A program made the position numbers and the translations under genes. Under the pieces are notes generated by a model. That model was not told the origin of the DNA. It ran no database searches and saw only the letters and a list, made by a program, of their open reading frames with translations. This document shows positions 25,320 to 33,925 of a stretch of DNA of 64,000 nucleotides, piece by piece (the stretch's first letter is position 1; each line of letters starts with the position of its first letter). Origin of the DNA: Mycobacterium shigaense (GTDB lineage: Bacteria; Actinomycetota; Actinomycetes; Mycobacteriales; Mycobacteriaceae); the NCBI RefSeq assembly GCF_002356315.1, contig NZ_AP018164.1, positions 2,666,001-2,730,000 of the forward strand, given 5' to 3'.

Positions 25320-26696
25320 CTACCTGCCGCTTCCCTGGGGACGGCTGGACCGGCGGCGATCCAGCCGCCGCGCGGGGTTCGCGGTGCGATGCGAGATCGC
25401 GGGCTCGGTCGAGGCCGAATTCGCCTTTCGCGGCGGCCGGCCGCCGCTTCGACGACGCTGCTGCCCGCTGGCCTTGGGGCGCTGCTGCTGCGAGCGCGGC
25501 GGGTTCTCGGCCGGTGCGGGAGCCTGGTAGGGCGCGATCTCGCCGACCAGCGCCTGCACGGCCTCCGACGTGGCGGTCACCTGCTGCGGAGCGACCTTGA
25601 TGCCGGCCTTGCGCATCAATGCCTGAGTATCTTGGCGCTGCTCGGGCAGGACGACGGTGACGACGTCACCGGAACTGCCCGCCCGCGCCGTGCGCCCGGA
25701 GCGGTGCAGGTAGGACTTGTGCTCGGCGGGCGGGTCAATGTGCACGACGAGTTCGACCTCGTCGACGTGCACGCCGCGTGCGGCGATGTCGGTTGCCACC
25801 AGCACGCGGGCGCCGCCCGAGGCGAACATCGCGAGGTTGCGCTCGCGGGCGGGCTGAGAAAGGTTGCCGTGCAGGTCAACCGAAGGAACACCCGACTCGG
25901 TGAGCTGCTTGGCGAGCTTACGGGCTTGATGTTTGGTGCGCATGAACAGAATTCGGCGGCCGGTGCCGGAGGCGAGCCGGTGCACGAGCTCCTTCTTCGC
26001 CTCCGCATTGGCGACGTGGAACACGTGATGGGTCATCTCGGAGACCGGTGAGTTGGCCTCGTCGACCGAGTGCAGCACTTCGTCCCGGAGGAATCGCGTG
26101 ACGAGCTTGTCGACGCCGTTGTCGAGGGTCGCCGAAAACAGGAGCCGCTGCCCACCATTCGGGGTTGCGGCCAGGATTCGGGTGACGCCGGGCAGGAAGC
26201 CGAGATCGGCCATGTGATCGGCTTCGTCGATGACGGTGATCTCCACCGCGTCGAGCGTGATCAGCCGCTGCTTCATCAGGTCCTCGAGCCGGCCGGGGCA
26301 GGCGACCACGATATCGACGCCGGATTTCAGCGCCGTCACCTGGCGGTGCTGCGACACGCCGCCAAAGATTGTGGTGATCCGCAGGCCGCAGGCCGCCGCC
26401 AACGGCTCCAGCGTGGCCGTGATCTGGGTCGCCAGCTCACGGGTTGGCGCAAGCACCAGACCCGACGGCCGGGACGGGCGCCGGTGTCCACCGGAAAGCC
26501 GGCTGATCAGCGGTATCGAGAAGGCGAGGGTCTTTCCGCTGCCTGTTTTCCCGCGGCCCAGCACGTCTCGCCCGGCGAGTGTGTCGGGGAGGGTCTTGAC
26601 CTGAATCGGGAAGGGATGGGTGATGCCGCGCTCCGCGAGCGCGCCGACGATCGGTCTGCGCACGCCGAGATCGGCAAAGGTTTTATCGGTAGTCAC
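25320..26696 (-). CDS. DEAD-box ATP-dependent RNA helicase (RhlE-like)
   Basis: A 458-residue DEAD-box protein with the motifs in order: Q-motif (FADLGVRRPIVGALAERGITHPFPIQ), Walker A GRGKTGSGKT, APTRELATQ, TPGR equivalent ACPGRLEDL, DEAD in VTVIDEADHMADLG, SAT in LLFSATLDNGVD. The second RecA domain has VLVATDIAARGVHVDEV and HRSGRTARAGSSG. A basic, Gln/Arg/Pro-rich tail follows, as in RhlE/CsdA-type helicases that unwind structured RNA in ribosome assembly, cold adaptation or mRNA decay. GTG 26696 was chosen because AAAGG lies 9 nt upstream; ATG 26717 is an alternative. Confidence 0.9.
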   Translation of the reverse strand: MTTDKTFADLGVRRPIVGALAERGITHPFPIQVKTLPDTLAGRDVLGRGKTGSGKTLAFSIPLISRLSGGHRRPSRPSGLVLAPTRELATQITATLEPLAAACGLRITTIFGGVSQHRQVTALKSGVDIVVACPGRLEDLMKQRLITLDAVEITVIDEADHMADLGFLPGVTRILAATPNGGQRLLFSATLDNGVDKLVTRFLRDEVLHSVDEANSPVSEMTHHVFHVANAEAKKELVHRLASGTGRRILFMRTKHQARKLAKQLTESGVPSVDLHGNLSQPARERNLAMFASGGARVLVATDIAARGVHVDEVELVVHIDPPAEHKSYLHRSGRTARAGSSGDVVTVVLPEQRQDTQALMRKAGIKVAPQQVTATSEAVQALVGEIAPYQAPAPAENPPRSQQQRPKASGQQRRRSGGRPPRKANSASTEPAISHRTANPARRLDRRRSSRPQGSGR

Positions 26697-26717
26697 TTTT
26701 CGGTGCCTTTCAGGCAT

Positions 26718-27000
26718 CGTCAATGCCGGACGGCAGACAAGAACGTCGCAGTGATCGGCACAGGGTGGCGAGATTGCCGGTCGGCAAAATCGATCGCCGC
26801 GAGACAAGCTAGTGCGGGTGCACGAATCATCTGCACAGGGTGGTGGTTAAGCCCGAATTTCGGGGCGGCACCAGGTGGGATGAAGAAGCGTTCCACGACG
26901 TAGTTGACATATAGCTGTGAAGTCAACGTTCATGTAAGCATAGCGCACCCGATGCGCACCGACGAAAAAGATGGCCTGTGATGTGCGTCGCCGACGTTGA
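26718..27000. other. Intergenic region upstream of the helicase
   Basis: Nearly 300 nt without a supported gene. It probably holds the long 5' leader and promoter of the helicase, as DEAD-box genes often have regulated leaders. No clear secondary-structure motif was recognised. Confidence 0.4.
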
Positions 27001-27258
27001 TCAGGCTTCCAACAGAGCCCGCACCGCGGCCAAGCGCTCCGTGAGCGCTGCCCCGTCGATGACGCCGTGAGCGACCAGCGAGTGTGCCAACCCCACCAGC
27101 CGATTCTCCGGGTAGGGCAGCTCGCAGTACACGGTCGCCGACAACGTGTCCTCCGCAGCGCGCCGCCCGGCAGAGTCGAGTACATCTGGGCCACAGGCAC
27201 TTTGGTCGAGCGCATCGCAGACCAGCTGATCCGCGGTCCAGCCGCCGGTGCGCCTCAC
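27001..27258 (-). CDS. Small protein resembling the helical segment of nitrile hydratase/SCNase subunits
   Basis: A complete 85-residue frame starting GTG 27258 with stops just upstream. The segment CELPYPENRLVGLAHSLVAHGVIDGAALTERLAAVRALLEA resembles the conserved L-x-x-x-L-V-x-x-G-V-I-x-x-x-E-L-x-x-R helix-turn found in nitrile hydratase and thiocyanate hydrolase subunits or accessory proteins. No metal-binding subunit (CxxCxC) is encoded nearby, so it would be an orphan. The resemblance is weak and the function is unknown. It is divergent from the hydratase gene at 27325. Confidence 0.4.
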   Translation of the reverse strand: MRRTGGWTADQLVCDALDQSACGPDVLDSAGRRAAEDTLSATVYCELPYPENRLVGLAHSLVAHGVIDGAALTERLAAVRALLEA

Positions 27259-27324
27259 TACAGCTCACTTCTCGCGTACCGATCGCGCAGCCTCAAAATG
27301 AACGATCGGGAGGGTAGTGTCCCG

Positions 27325-28161
27325 ATGATGGAGCGGCGCGAGTTCGAAGCGGTCATCTATGAACGCGAACCGCCGATAGCGCGGATCATTCTCAACCGGG
27401 TCGAGAAGGCGAATACCAAGGACGCGGTGCTCGTCACCGAGGTCGACGACTGCCTGCACGAGGCCGACCGCGACAAGGAGATCAAGGTCGTCATCCTCAA
27501 GGCGAACGGCAAGGGCTTCTGCGGCGGGCACGTGGCCCGTTGGGGCCCGGACGAAAACCCTTATCCCGACTTCGGAAACACCTTCGAAGACCTCTACAAG
27601 GGCACCGCGGACCTGTTCTTGTGGCCGACGTTGTATCTGTGGGAGTTCCCCAAGCCGACGATCTCGCAGATCCACGGCTACTGCATGGGCGGCGGAATCT
27701 ATCTCGGCTTGCTCACCGACTTCTGTGTGGCGTCTGAGGACGCGTATTTCCAGATGCCGCTTGCCCAAAGCCTCGGCGAGCCCGGCGGGCACACGATGAT
27801 CGAGCCGTGGTTGCTGATGAATTGGCACCGCACGATGGACTGGCTGCTGCTGGCGCCGACGCTCTCGGCCCAGCAGGCGCTCGAGTGGGGGCTGCTGAAC
27901 CGGGTGGTGCCACGCGACGATCTCGAGGACACCGTCGAGGAGATGGCACGCAAGATCGCGCAAATCCCGTTGACGACGCTGATGGCGGTGAAGAACAACG
28001 TCAAACGCGCCTGGGAATTGATGGGGATGCGGGTGCACCTGCAGGTCAGCCACATCCTGACCAACATGGTCGGTGCGGCATCCGACGTCCAGGCGCGCCG
28101 GGCCGAGCTGAAGCAATCCGGCATGAAGCCAAGGGAATTCGTCGACCGCGACGATCCCTAA
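27325..28161 (+). CDS. Enoyl-CoA hydratase/isomerase family protein
   Basis: A 278-residue crotonase-fold enzyme. RIILNRVEKANTKD is the first conserved strand, VVILKANGKGFCGGHVARWG the first oxyanion loop, and ISQIHGYCMGGGIYLGLLTDFCVAS the second oxyanion loop with the usual GGG. EPGGHTMIEPWLLMNWHRTMDWLLL follows. It resembles the hydratase encoded at 32801-33673 in many short blocks (the N-K-A-x-x-K-D/Q region, KANGKGFC-GH, WEF-KPTI-Q-HGYC-GGG, LTTLM-K-N-KRAWELMGMRVH), so the two are likely paralogs working in one pathway. ATG 27325 has GGGAGGG upstream; ATG 27298 is possible. It converges on the flavoprotein gene with a 4-nt overlap. Confidence 0.87.
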   Translation: MMERREFEAVIYEREPPIARIILNRVEKANTKDAVLVTEVDDCLHEADRDKEIKVVILKANGKGFCGGHVARWGPDENPYPDFGNTFEDLYKGTADLFLWPTLYLWEFPKPTISQIHGYCMGGGIYLGLLTDFCVASEDAYFQMPLAQSLGEPGGHTMIEPWLLMNWHRTMDWLLLAPTLSAQQALEWGLLNRVVPRDDLEDTVEEMARKIAQIPLTTLMAVKNNVKRAWELMGMRVHLQVSHILTNMVGAASDVQARRAELKQSGMKPREFVDRDDP

Positions 28162-29855
28162 CGGGTCCGCTCGCCGGCGATCGTGCGGCCGGCGGCGTGC
28201 CGCGCCGCCACGTAGCCGAAGACCATCGTGTAGGCGATGCTGCCGCCCGCGCCCAGGTAATTGCGGCCCATCACCGTCGCCGTGATGTTGCCGGTCGCGT
28301 ACAGCCCGTCGATTACGCAATCTTCGGCGTCGAGGACCTGCGCGTGCTCGTTGGTGATCACCCCGCCGCACGTCCCCACGTCGGCGGGTAACACCCGGGT
28401 GGCGTAGTACGGCCTCCGCTCGAGTGGCCCTAACGCCGCGTTGGGGCGGTAGCCCGGGTCGCCCAGGCAGTCGTTGTACGCCGACTGGCCGCGGCCGAAG
28501 TCGGGGTCGAGCCCCTTGACCGCAAACCCGTTGAACCGCTTCACCGTCTCCTCGAGCGCGTCGGCCGGGACGTCGATCTGCCGGGCGAGGTCGGCGATGG
28601 TCACACCGCGCAGCACCGCGCCCCGCTCGATCAGTTCCTCGGGCAGGCTGCGCTTCTTGAAGGGATTGGCGCCCGAGACGTAGCGGCGGATGTAGCCCTC
28701 GTCGAAGACCATCCAGCAGGGCACCGCTTTGTTGGCGTACATGGCCTTGCCGACCTCCACGTAGGAGTTCGACTCGTTGCAGAATCTCTTGCCGGCCCCG
28801 TCGACGTAGATGGCGCCGGGCCGCTGCCGCCCGCTGCCGAGGGCCCTCGCCGCGTCACCGCCGTCGGCGATGAAAATGGATGGCAGCCACCAGGCCTCGT
28901 CCAGCAGGTCGGTCTTTGCGCCCAGCCGCATCGCCGTCTGCAGCACCTCGCCGGTGTCGCCGGCGTTCGCGATCGACCAGCGCGCCTCGTTGGGCTGGTT
29001 GCCGCTGTAGCGGCGGCGCATGTCCGCGTTGCGGCTAAAGCCGCCGGCCGCGAGCAGCACGCCCTTGCGGGCCTGCACGTTGAGCGAAGTCCCGTTGCGG
29101 GTGATGCTGGCACCGACCACACGGCCGTCTTCGACGATCAGATCGGCCATCGCCGCGCCGGTCCAGATCGGCGGCTCGCCGCGCAGGTCGATCAGTACCT
29201 TCAGCATCTGGCCGATCAGCGAGGCGCCGTTGGTGAGCATCTCGCGGCGGCACAGTCGTGCCGCCCGGGTGCGCGCGAACACCCGTAGCGCCACAGCGAA
29301 GGCGCGCGGCGAGCGGTTGAAGTACTGCACCGAGCGCAACTCGTTCGTCTTCAGGACGAACCCCCCGTAACTCTTGGCCATGGACGGCTGGACCTTGTCG
29401 CGCCAGTCCCCGAGCGTCGCCGCGTCGTAGGGGACGCACTCGATGGCGCGACCGGACTCGTTGCCGCCCTTGTGGTTTGGGTAGTAGTCACTCCAGCCGG
29501 GGCACCGCACGAACCGGACGCCCTTGCGGGCCAGGAAGTTGACCATCTCGTAGCCCGCGTTCAGAAACGTCTCGCGGCGCGCCGGTGACGAGGCGGGCCC
29601 GATGTCGCCGACCACGTCGTCGAAGTACGCCAGGCCGTCCTCATGGGAGTCCGCGATACCCTCGGCGCGCATCAGCGGGTTGTTGGGCAGCCACACCATG
29701 CCACCGGACAGTCCGGTGGAACCGCCCACCAGAGGCTGCTTTTCGATCACCAGCGGCTCGATCCCGGAGTCGAGCGCCGCCAATGCCGCGGCCATGCCGC
29801 CTCCGCCGCTACCCGCGATGAGCAGGTCGACGGAGTGGTCCCACCGCGTGCTCAT
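28158..29855 (-). CDS. KstD-like FAD-dependent dehydrogenase
   Basis: A 565-residue flavoprotein of the fumarate reductase / 3-ketosteroid delta1-dehydrogenase group. The FAD motif is DLLIAGSGGGGMAAALAALDSG, then VIEKQPLVGGSTGLSGGMVWLPNNP as in KstD and its relatives. The active-site region carries RCPGWSDYYPNHKGGN. The C-terminal FAD stretch is DGLYATGNITATVMGRNYLGAGGSIAYTMVFGYVAARHAAG. Such enzymes introduce a double bond next to a keto group in steroids or similar ring systems. Its start overlaps the stop of the Rieske oxygenase by 4 nt (ATGA). It is the last gene of an eight-gene leftward operon. Confidence 0.85.
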   Translation of the reverse strand: MSTRWDHSVDLLIAGSGGGGMAAALAALDSGIEPLVIEKQPLVGGSTGLSGGMVWLPNNPLMRAEGIADSHEDGLAYFDDVVGDIGPASSPARRETFLNAGYEMVNFLARKGVRFVRCPGWSDYYPNHKGGNESGRAIECVPYDAATLGDWRDKVQPSMAKSYGGFVLKTNELRSVQYFNRSPRAFAVALRVFARTRAARLCRREMLTNGASLIGQMLKVLIDLRGEPPIWTGAAMADLIVEDGRVVGASITRNGTSLNVQARKGVLLAAGGFSRNADMRRRYSGNQPNEARWSIANAGDTGEVLQTAMRLGAKTDLLDEAWWLPSIFIADGGDAARALGSGRQRPGAIYVDGAGKRFCNESNSYVEVGKAMYANKAVPCWMVFDEGYIRRYVSGANPFKKRSLPEELIERGAVLRGVTIADLARQIDVPADALEETVKRFNGFAVKGLDPDFGRGQSAYNDCLGDPGYRPNAALGPLERRPYYATRVLPADVGTCGGVITNEHAQVLDAEDCVIDGLYATGNITATVMGRNYLGAGGSIAYTMVFGYVAARHAAGRTIAGERTR

Positions 29856-31252
29856 CGTGCTGCCCTACCGACGGGCGCGGTGAAGCCGAGATCCACCATC
29901 GGCACGTCGATCGTGGTGTTGGTCTTCTGGATGGCGGGCACCAGCGTGGCATAGGGCAGCCCGGCGAGGAAGCCGTCGATGACGCGCTCGAAGTTCGAGA
30001 TCAGTCCCTCGATCCGGCTGGACAATCTCATGTATTCAAAACCCCTGGAGTGCAGTCCCTTTTGTTGTTTGGGCAGATTGGAGAAGTCCTGCGCGGGGAT
30101 GGGTGGCCAGCGTGGGTCGTCGGGCGCCATGGGATGCGGAGGCGTCGGCTTGGGCGTGATCTGATCCGGTGGTATGCGGGTCAGCGACCAGATCTCGAAG
30201 AGCGTTTCCTCCGGCCCCAGCGGCCGGATCCGGTAGGACGAGGCGCTGCTGTACTGCGGCAGCACGAAGTAATGCGGGAAGCAGAAATTGATCGCCTCGG
30301 TGATGCCGCGCCGCGCCAATTCGTTGAGATCGGGGATGTCGCAGCCCCGGGCCCGATGCCAGTGCACGATGGCGTCGTTGAGGGTGCTGCGCCACAGCGC
30401 AATTGCTTCGGCCGGATCCGGCGGCAACTCCATGTCCTGCAGTCCCTCGGCGATGCGGACGTCGTTTTCGTGGGTCATGCCGGCCATCCCCTCGCCGAGA
30501 GTGCGCATGAAATACAGGTTGGTCTGCGCCAGGCCCGGCCGCTTGGCCGACGAGGCGGGCATGCTGGACGGCAGCAGCTGGGGGTGGGTCTGCGGCACGT
30601 GATAGCCCTCCATGAAGGCGGCCGTCGCCAGCTTCCAGTTCACCGGAAGCCGGCAGGACTGCCACCATTCGACCCGCAGCGATTCCACTTTCCAGGCGTC
30701 GTAGATCGATGCGAACGGCTCGAAGCAATCGCGCAACGGCGGCGCGTCGTCATCGAGGTTGATCCATGCGCACCCGCCCCACACCTCGCAGCGCACCGGG
30801 ACGAGGCGAAGATCCTCCGGGCGCAGGTTGTGCTCGTCGAACTCTTCGGGCCTCAGCACAAACGTGTTGCGTCCGTCGATGGCCCAACACCAGCCATGGA
30901 AGGGGCACACGAACGTGCGCCGGTTCCCGTTGCCTTCCACCAGCTTTACCCCGCGGTGGCGGCAGGCGTTGTGATAGGCGCGCACGTTGTCGGCGTCCAG
31001 CCGGACCACGATGATGGAATCGTCGAGGATCTCGTATTCGACATAATCGCCCGGCTCGGGGATTTCCTCGAGGCGGCAGGCCATTTGCCACACCCGCGGC
31101 CAGAGCAATTCGGTCTCGAGCGCGTAGAACTCCGGGTCATAGTAGCGCTGTTTCGGAATCCGGTCGGCGGCCTGGACCGCCCACGGCACCGAAAGCGGAG
31201 TCCAGTTCACGTCACCGTTCTGGGTGGTCACCATGTCGGTTCCCTTGCTCAT
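29852..31252 (-). CDS. Rieske non-haem iron oxygenase, alpha subunit
   Basis: A 466-residue ring-hydroxylating oxygenase subunit. The Rieske cluster ligands are CRHRG (Cys97, His99) and CPFHGW (Cys116, His119), within NACRHRGVKLVEG and RTFVCPFHGWCWAIDG. The catalytic domain has FMEGYHVPQTHPQLLP, with the His pair of the mononuclear iron 2-His-1-carboxylate site. It is longer at both ends than steroid-type KshA and closer to the generic aromatic-ring hydroxylase alpha family. It needs a reductase that is not encoded here. Overlaps of 4 nt with both the acyl-CoA synthetase upstream and the flavoprotein downstream indicate a translationally coupled operon. Confidence 0.88.
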   Translation of the reverse strand: MSKGTDMVTTQNGDVNWTPLSVPWAVQAADRIPKQRYYDPEFYALETELLWPRVWQMACRLEEIPEPGDYVEYEILDDSIIVVRLDADNVRAYHNACRHRGVKLVEGNGNRRTFVCPFHGWCWAIDGRNTFVLRPEEFDEHNLRPEDLRLVPVRCEVWGGCAWINLDDDAPPLRDCFEPFASIYDAWKVESLRVEWWQSCRLPVNWKLATAAFMEGYHVPQTHPQLLPSSMPASSAKRPGLAQTNLYFMRTLGEGMAGMTHENDVRIAEGLQDMELPPDPAEAIALWRSTLNDAIVHWHRARGCDIPDLNELARRGITEAINFCFPHYFVLPQYSSASSYRIRPLGPEETLFEIWSLTRIPPDQITPKPTPPHPMAPDDPRWPPIPAQDFSNLPKQQKGLHSRGFEYMRLSSRIEGLISNFERVIDGFLAGLPYATLVPAIQKTNTTIDVPMVDLGFTAPVGRAAR

Positions 31253-32793
31253 AGGAGTCGCGACGCCCGTCCCTGCCAGTAGCGGTCACGAATGCGCCTC
31301 TTGTACAGCTTTCCGTTCGGGTCCCGCGGCAACTCCGGGTCGAACTCGACGGTGCGGGGACACTTGTAGCCGGCCAGGTGCGCCCGGCAGTATTCGATGA
31401 GCTCGGCTTCCAGATCGGGTCCCGGTGCGGCGCCGGGAGCCGGCTGCACGACGGCCTTGACCTCCTCGCCGAACTCGTCGTTGGGTACGCCGAACACCGC
31501 GGCGTCAACGACTTTCGAGTGCATCACCAAAAGGTTCTCCGCCTCCTGGGGGTAGATGTTTACCCCGCCGGAGACGACCATGAAAGTCGAGCGGTCGGTC
31601 AGATACAGGTAGCCGTCCTCGTCGACGTAACCCATGTCGCCAAGGGATCGCCAGCCGCGGTCGTTGACGACCGATGCGGTCTTGGCCGGGTCCTTGAAGT
31701 ACTCGAAGTCGGGGCCGCCCTCGAAGAAAAGCTCGCCCGACTGCCCGACGGGAAGCTCCTCGCCGCCGTCGCCCACCACGTGCACCTTGGCCATCGGCAA
31801 CCCGACCGATCCGGGGTGGGCAAGCCACTCCTCGGGACCGATCGTTGTTCCCGCGAAGCCCTCTGTCCCACCATAATATTCGTGGATTATCGGGCCGAAC
31901 CACTCCATCATGCGGTGCTTGACATCCACCGGACACGGTGCGGCCGCGTGGATCACACACTCCAGACTCGACACGTCGTACCGGCGGCGCACCGCCTCGG
32001 GCAGCTTGAGCATTCGCACGAACATCGTCGGCACGAACTGGGCGTGGGTGACCCGGTGGGTCTCGATCAACCCCAACACGGTCTCGGCGTCGAACCTGGG
32101 CATGATGATCGATGTCGCGCCGACCCGATTGACCGCCATCGTGTAGTTCACGCCGGCGGCGTGATACAGCGGCGCAGGGGACAGGTAGACGCTGTCCCGC
32201 CTCATCTTGTAACGGTGCGTCAGTGCCATCTCCAGCACCGCCTGCGCCCAGGATCCGTTGCCGTCGGAAGGCAGCGGCCGGCGGACGGCCTTGGGCCACC
32301 CGGTCGTACCCGAGGAGTAGAGCATCTCGGACCCGTCGGCCAGTGGGGGCGGGTCGCCCGCCGCCGCGAGGGCATCCTCGTAGCACCGACAGCCGGCCAG
32401 CTCGCCCCCGACCACCAGGTGGACGTCGACTCCGGCGTTGACCGCACCCACGTGCGCGGCGAGGTTGGCCCCCCAGGGCTCCGACGCGTCGACGAACACA
32501 GCTTTCGCCTCGCTGTCGCCGACGACGTAGGCGATCTCCTCGGGAGTGAAGTGAGTGTTGACAGCGGAGTAGTAGAGTCCGGAAAGCTGGCAGCCCCAGG
32601 TGATTTCGAAGAACTCCGGCCGGTTCGGCAAGACCAGCGCGACGCCGTCGCCGCGGCGCAGGCCGGCGCCGTGCAACACCGCCGCGACCCGCTGGCTGCG
32701 GGCGAACAGCTGACCGAACGAGATGGCGTCGCCGTCCGGCGATATCAGCGCCGCCGAGTCGGCGGCGACGATCGCGTGATCGGCGATGTTCAT
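31249..32793 (-). CDS. Acyl-CoA synthetase (FadD-type AMP-binding enzyme)
   Basis: A 514-residue ANL-superfamily ligase. The P-loop-like motif is LYSSGTTGWPKAVRRPL (A3). EYYGGTEGFAGTTIGPEEW is A5, and WRSLGDMGYVDEDGYLYLTDRSTFMVVSGGVNIYPQEAEN covers A7-A8. DPELPRDPNGKLYKRRI holds the catalytic Lys (A10). It activates a carboxylic acid to its CoA thioester with ATP. In this operon it probably starts CoA-dependent breakdown of a side-chain or ring-cleavage acid. Its ATG lies 7 nt after the hydratase stop, and its stop overlaps the Rieske gene start. Confidence 0.9.
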   Translation of the reverse strand: MNIADHAIVAADSAALISPDGDAISFGQLFARSQRVAAVLHGAGLRRGDGVALVLPNRPEFFEITWGCQLSGLYYSAVNTHFTPEEIAYVVGDSEAKAVFVDASEPWGANLAAHVGAVNAGVDVHLVVGGELAGCRCYEDALAAAGDPPPLADGSEMLYSSGTTGWPKAVRRPLPSDGNGSWAQAVLEMALTHRYKMRRDSVYLSPAPLYHAAGVNYTMAVNRVGATSIIMPRFDAETVLGLIETHRVTHAQFVPTMFVRMLKLPEAVRRRYDVSSLECVIHAAAPCPVDVKHRMMEWFGPIIHEYYGGTEGFAGTTIGPEEWLAHPGSVGLPMAKVHVVGDGGEELPVGQSGELFFEGGPDFEYFKDPAKTASVVNDRGWRSLGDMGYVDEDGYLYLTDRSTFMVVSGGVNIYPQEAENLLVMHSKVVDAAVFGVPNDEFGEEVKAVVQPAPGAAPGPDLEAELIEYCRAHLAGYKCPRTVEFDPELPRDPNGKLYKRRIRDRYWQGRASRLL

Positions 32794-32800
32794 CGCGGGC

Positions 32801-33673
32801 CTAAGTCGCTGCGGCGCCGTCGGTTTGGGCGGCCGCCGCTGCCTGCCTCCGGGCGTGCTCGGACGGCAGCACCTTGTCCTTGAAGACCGTCTGAATCAGC
32901 TGCTGCACATCCTTGCTGATCGAGGCGAGCGCGACGAGATCGTTCGAGCTCTGCCAGTGCACGCGCATACCCATCAGCTCCCAGGCCCGTTTCAGGTTGG
33001 CCTTGGTGAGCATCAGCGTCGTCAACGGCGCCTGGGCGATGTGCCGCGCGATGGCGTCGACCCGGGTATCCAGATCCTCCCGCTTGACGACCTCGTTGAC
33101 CAGTCCGACCTCCAGCGCCTTCTTGGCATCGATGACCTCGGCGGTGAACAGGTAGTAGGCGGCGCGGCGCCAGTTCATGAACACCCAAGGCTCAATGGAA
33201 CACTCGCCCGACGGCATGCCGAATCCCTGCAACGGCGGATAGGAGAAGTAGGCGTCCTCGGCGGCGATGACGATGTCGGTGGTCAGGCCCATGTGAGTGC
33301 CGCCGCCCACGCAGTAGCCGTGCACCTGGGCGATCGTCGGCTTGGAGAACTCCCACAGGTTCAGCGTCGGCTTGACGAAAAGATCCGACTGCGCCTTCCA
33401 CGGGTGCCCGGTCACCAGTGCGTTCTCGACGAAAGACGGGTAGTCGACGGCGTTATTGCCGATCGCGTGTCCCGAGCAGAAGCCCTTGCCGTTGGCTTTG
33501 AGCACCAGCACTTTGATGTCGTAGTCGCGGTCGGCGTCCTGCAGCGCGACATCGACTTCCTCGGCCAGCTTCTGGTCCTGCGCGTTGGCCTTCTCCGGCC
33601 AGTTGAGCGTGATCTTCGCGATCGGACCATCCTTCTGGTAGATTATGCGTTCGCGAGTCTCGTTGAGGTCCAT
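32801..33673 (-). CDS. Enoyl-CoA hydratase/isomerase family protein
   Basis: A 290-residue crotonase-fold enzyme. KITLNWPEKANAQDQKLAEEVD is followed by VLVLKANGKGFCSGHAIGN (first oxyanion loop) and IAQVHGYCVGGGTHMGLTTDIVIAA (second). The block PSGECSIEPWVFMNWRRAAYYLFTAEVIDAKKALEVGLVNEVV gives the hexamer interface. It shares many short segments with the hydratase at 27325-28161. The Ala-rich C-terminal tail (HARRQAAAAAQTDGAAAT) is unusual. It lies 15 nt after the lipoyl protein and 7 nt before the CoA ligase in the operon. The probable reaction is hydration of an enoyl-CoA intermediate. Confidence 0.88.
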   Translation of the reverse strand: MDLNETRERIIYQKDGPIAKITLNWPEKANAQDQKLAEEVDVALQDADRDYDIKVLVLKANGKGFCSGHAIGNNAVDYPSFVENALVTGHPWKAQSDLFVKPTLNLWEFSKPTIAQVHGYCVGGGTHMGLTTDIVIAAEDAYFSYPPLQGFGMPSGECSIEPWVFMNWRRAAYYLFTAEVIDAKKALEVGLVNEVVKREDLDTRVDAIARHIAQAPLTTLMLTKANLKRAWELMGMRVHWQSSNDLVALASISKDVQQLIQTVFKDKVLPSEHARRQAAAAAQTDGAAAT

Positions 33674-33688
33674 GTACTTTGCCTTTCC

Positions 33689-33925
33689 TCATGACGTGAT
33701 GACGCCGATTTCGGCGCCGATGTCGTAGGTCGTCCCGACCTGCCCCGTCCATTGCACGGTCCCAGACGCCCCGGCCTCGATTTCCTGTTCGACCTTCTCG
33801 GTGGCGATGACGTAGATCGGTGTGCCCGCCTCTACGTGTTCGCCGGCATCGACGAGCAGGTCGGTCAGTTCGGCCTCGGCGACGGCCACCGACACCCGGG
33901 GAATGCGAATAATGAAATCAGCCAT
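33689..33925 (-). CDS. Free-standing lipoyl-domain protein
   Basis: A 78-residue protein that is a single lipoyl/biotinyl domain: MADFIIRIPRVSVAVAEAELT, VDAGEHVEAGTPIYVIATEKVEQEIEAGASGTV. Lys44 in ATEKVEQEI is the expected lipoylation site. The flanking T-E-K-V is the lipoyl rather than the biotin (MKM) version. In normal 2-oxoacid dehydrogenases this domain is fused to the E2 acyltransferase; here no peripheral-subunit-binding or catalytic domain follows. The ATG overlaps the end of the E1-beta gene by 8 nt, so the product is made together with E1. It probably serves as a mobile carrier for the acyl group made by E1. Confidence 0.85.
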   Translation of the reverse strand: MADFIIRIPRVSVAVAEAELTDLLVDAGEHVEAGTPIYVIATEKVEQEIEAGASGTVQWTGQVGTTYDIGAEIGVITS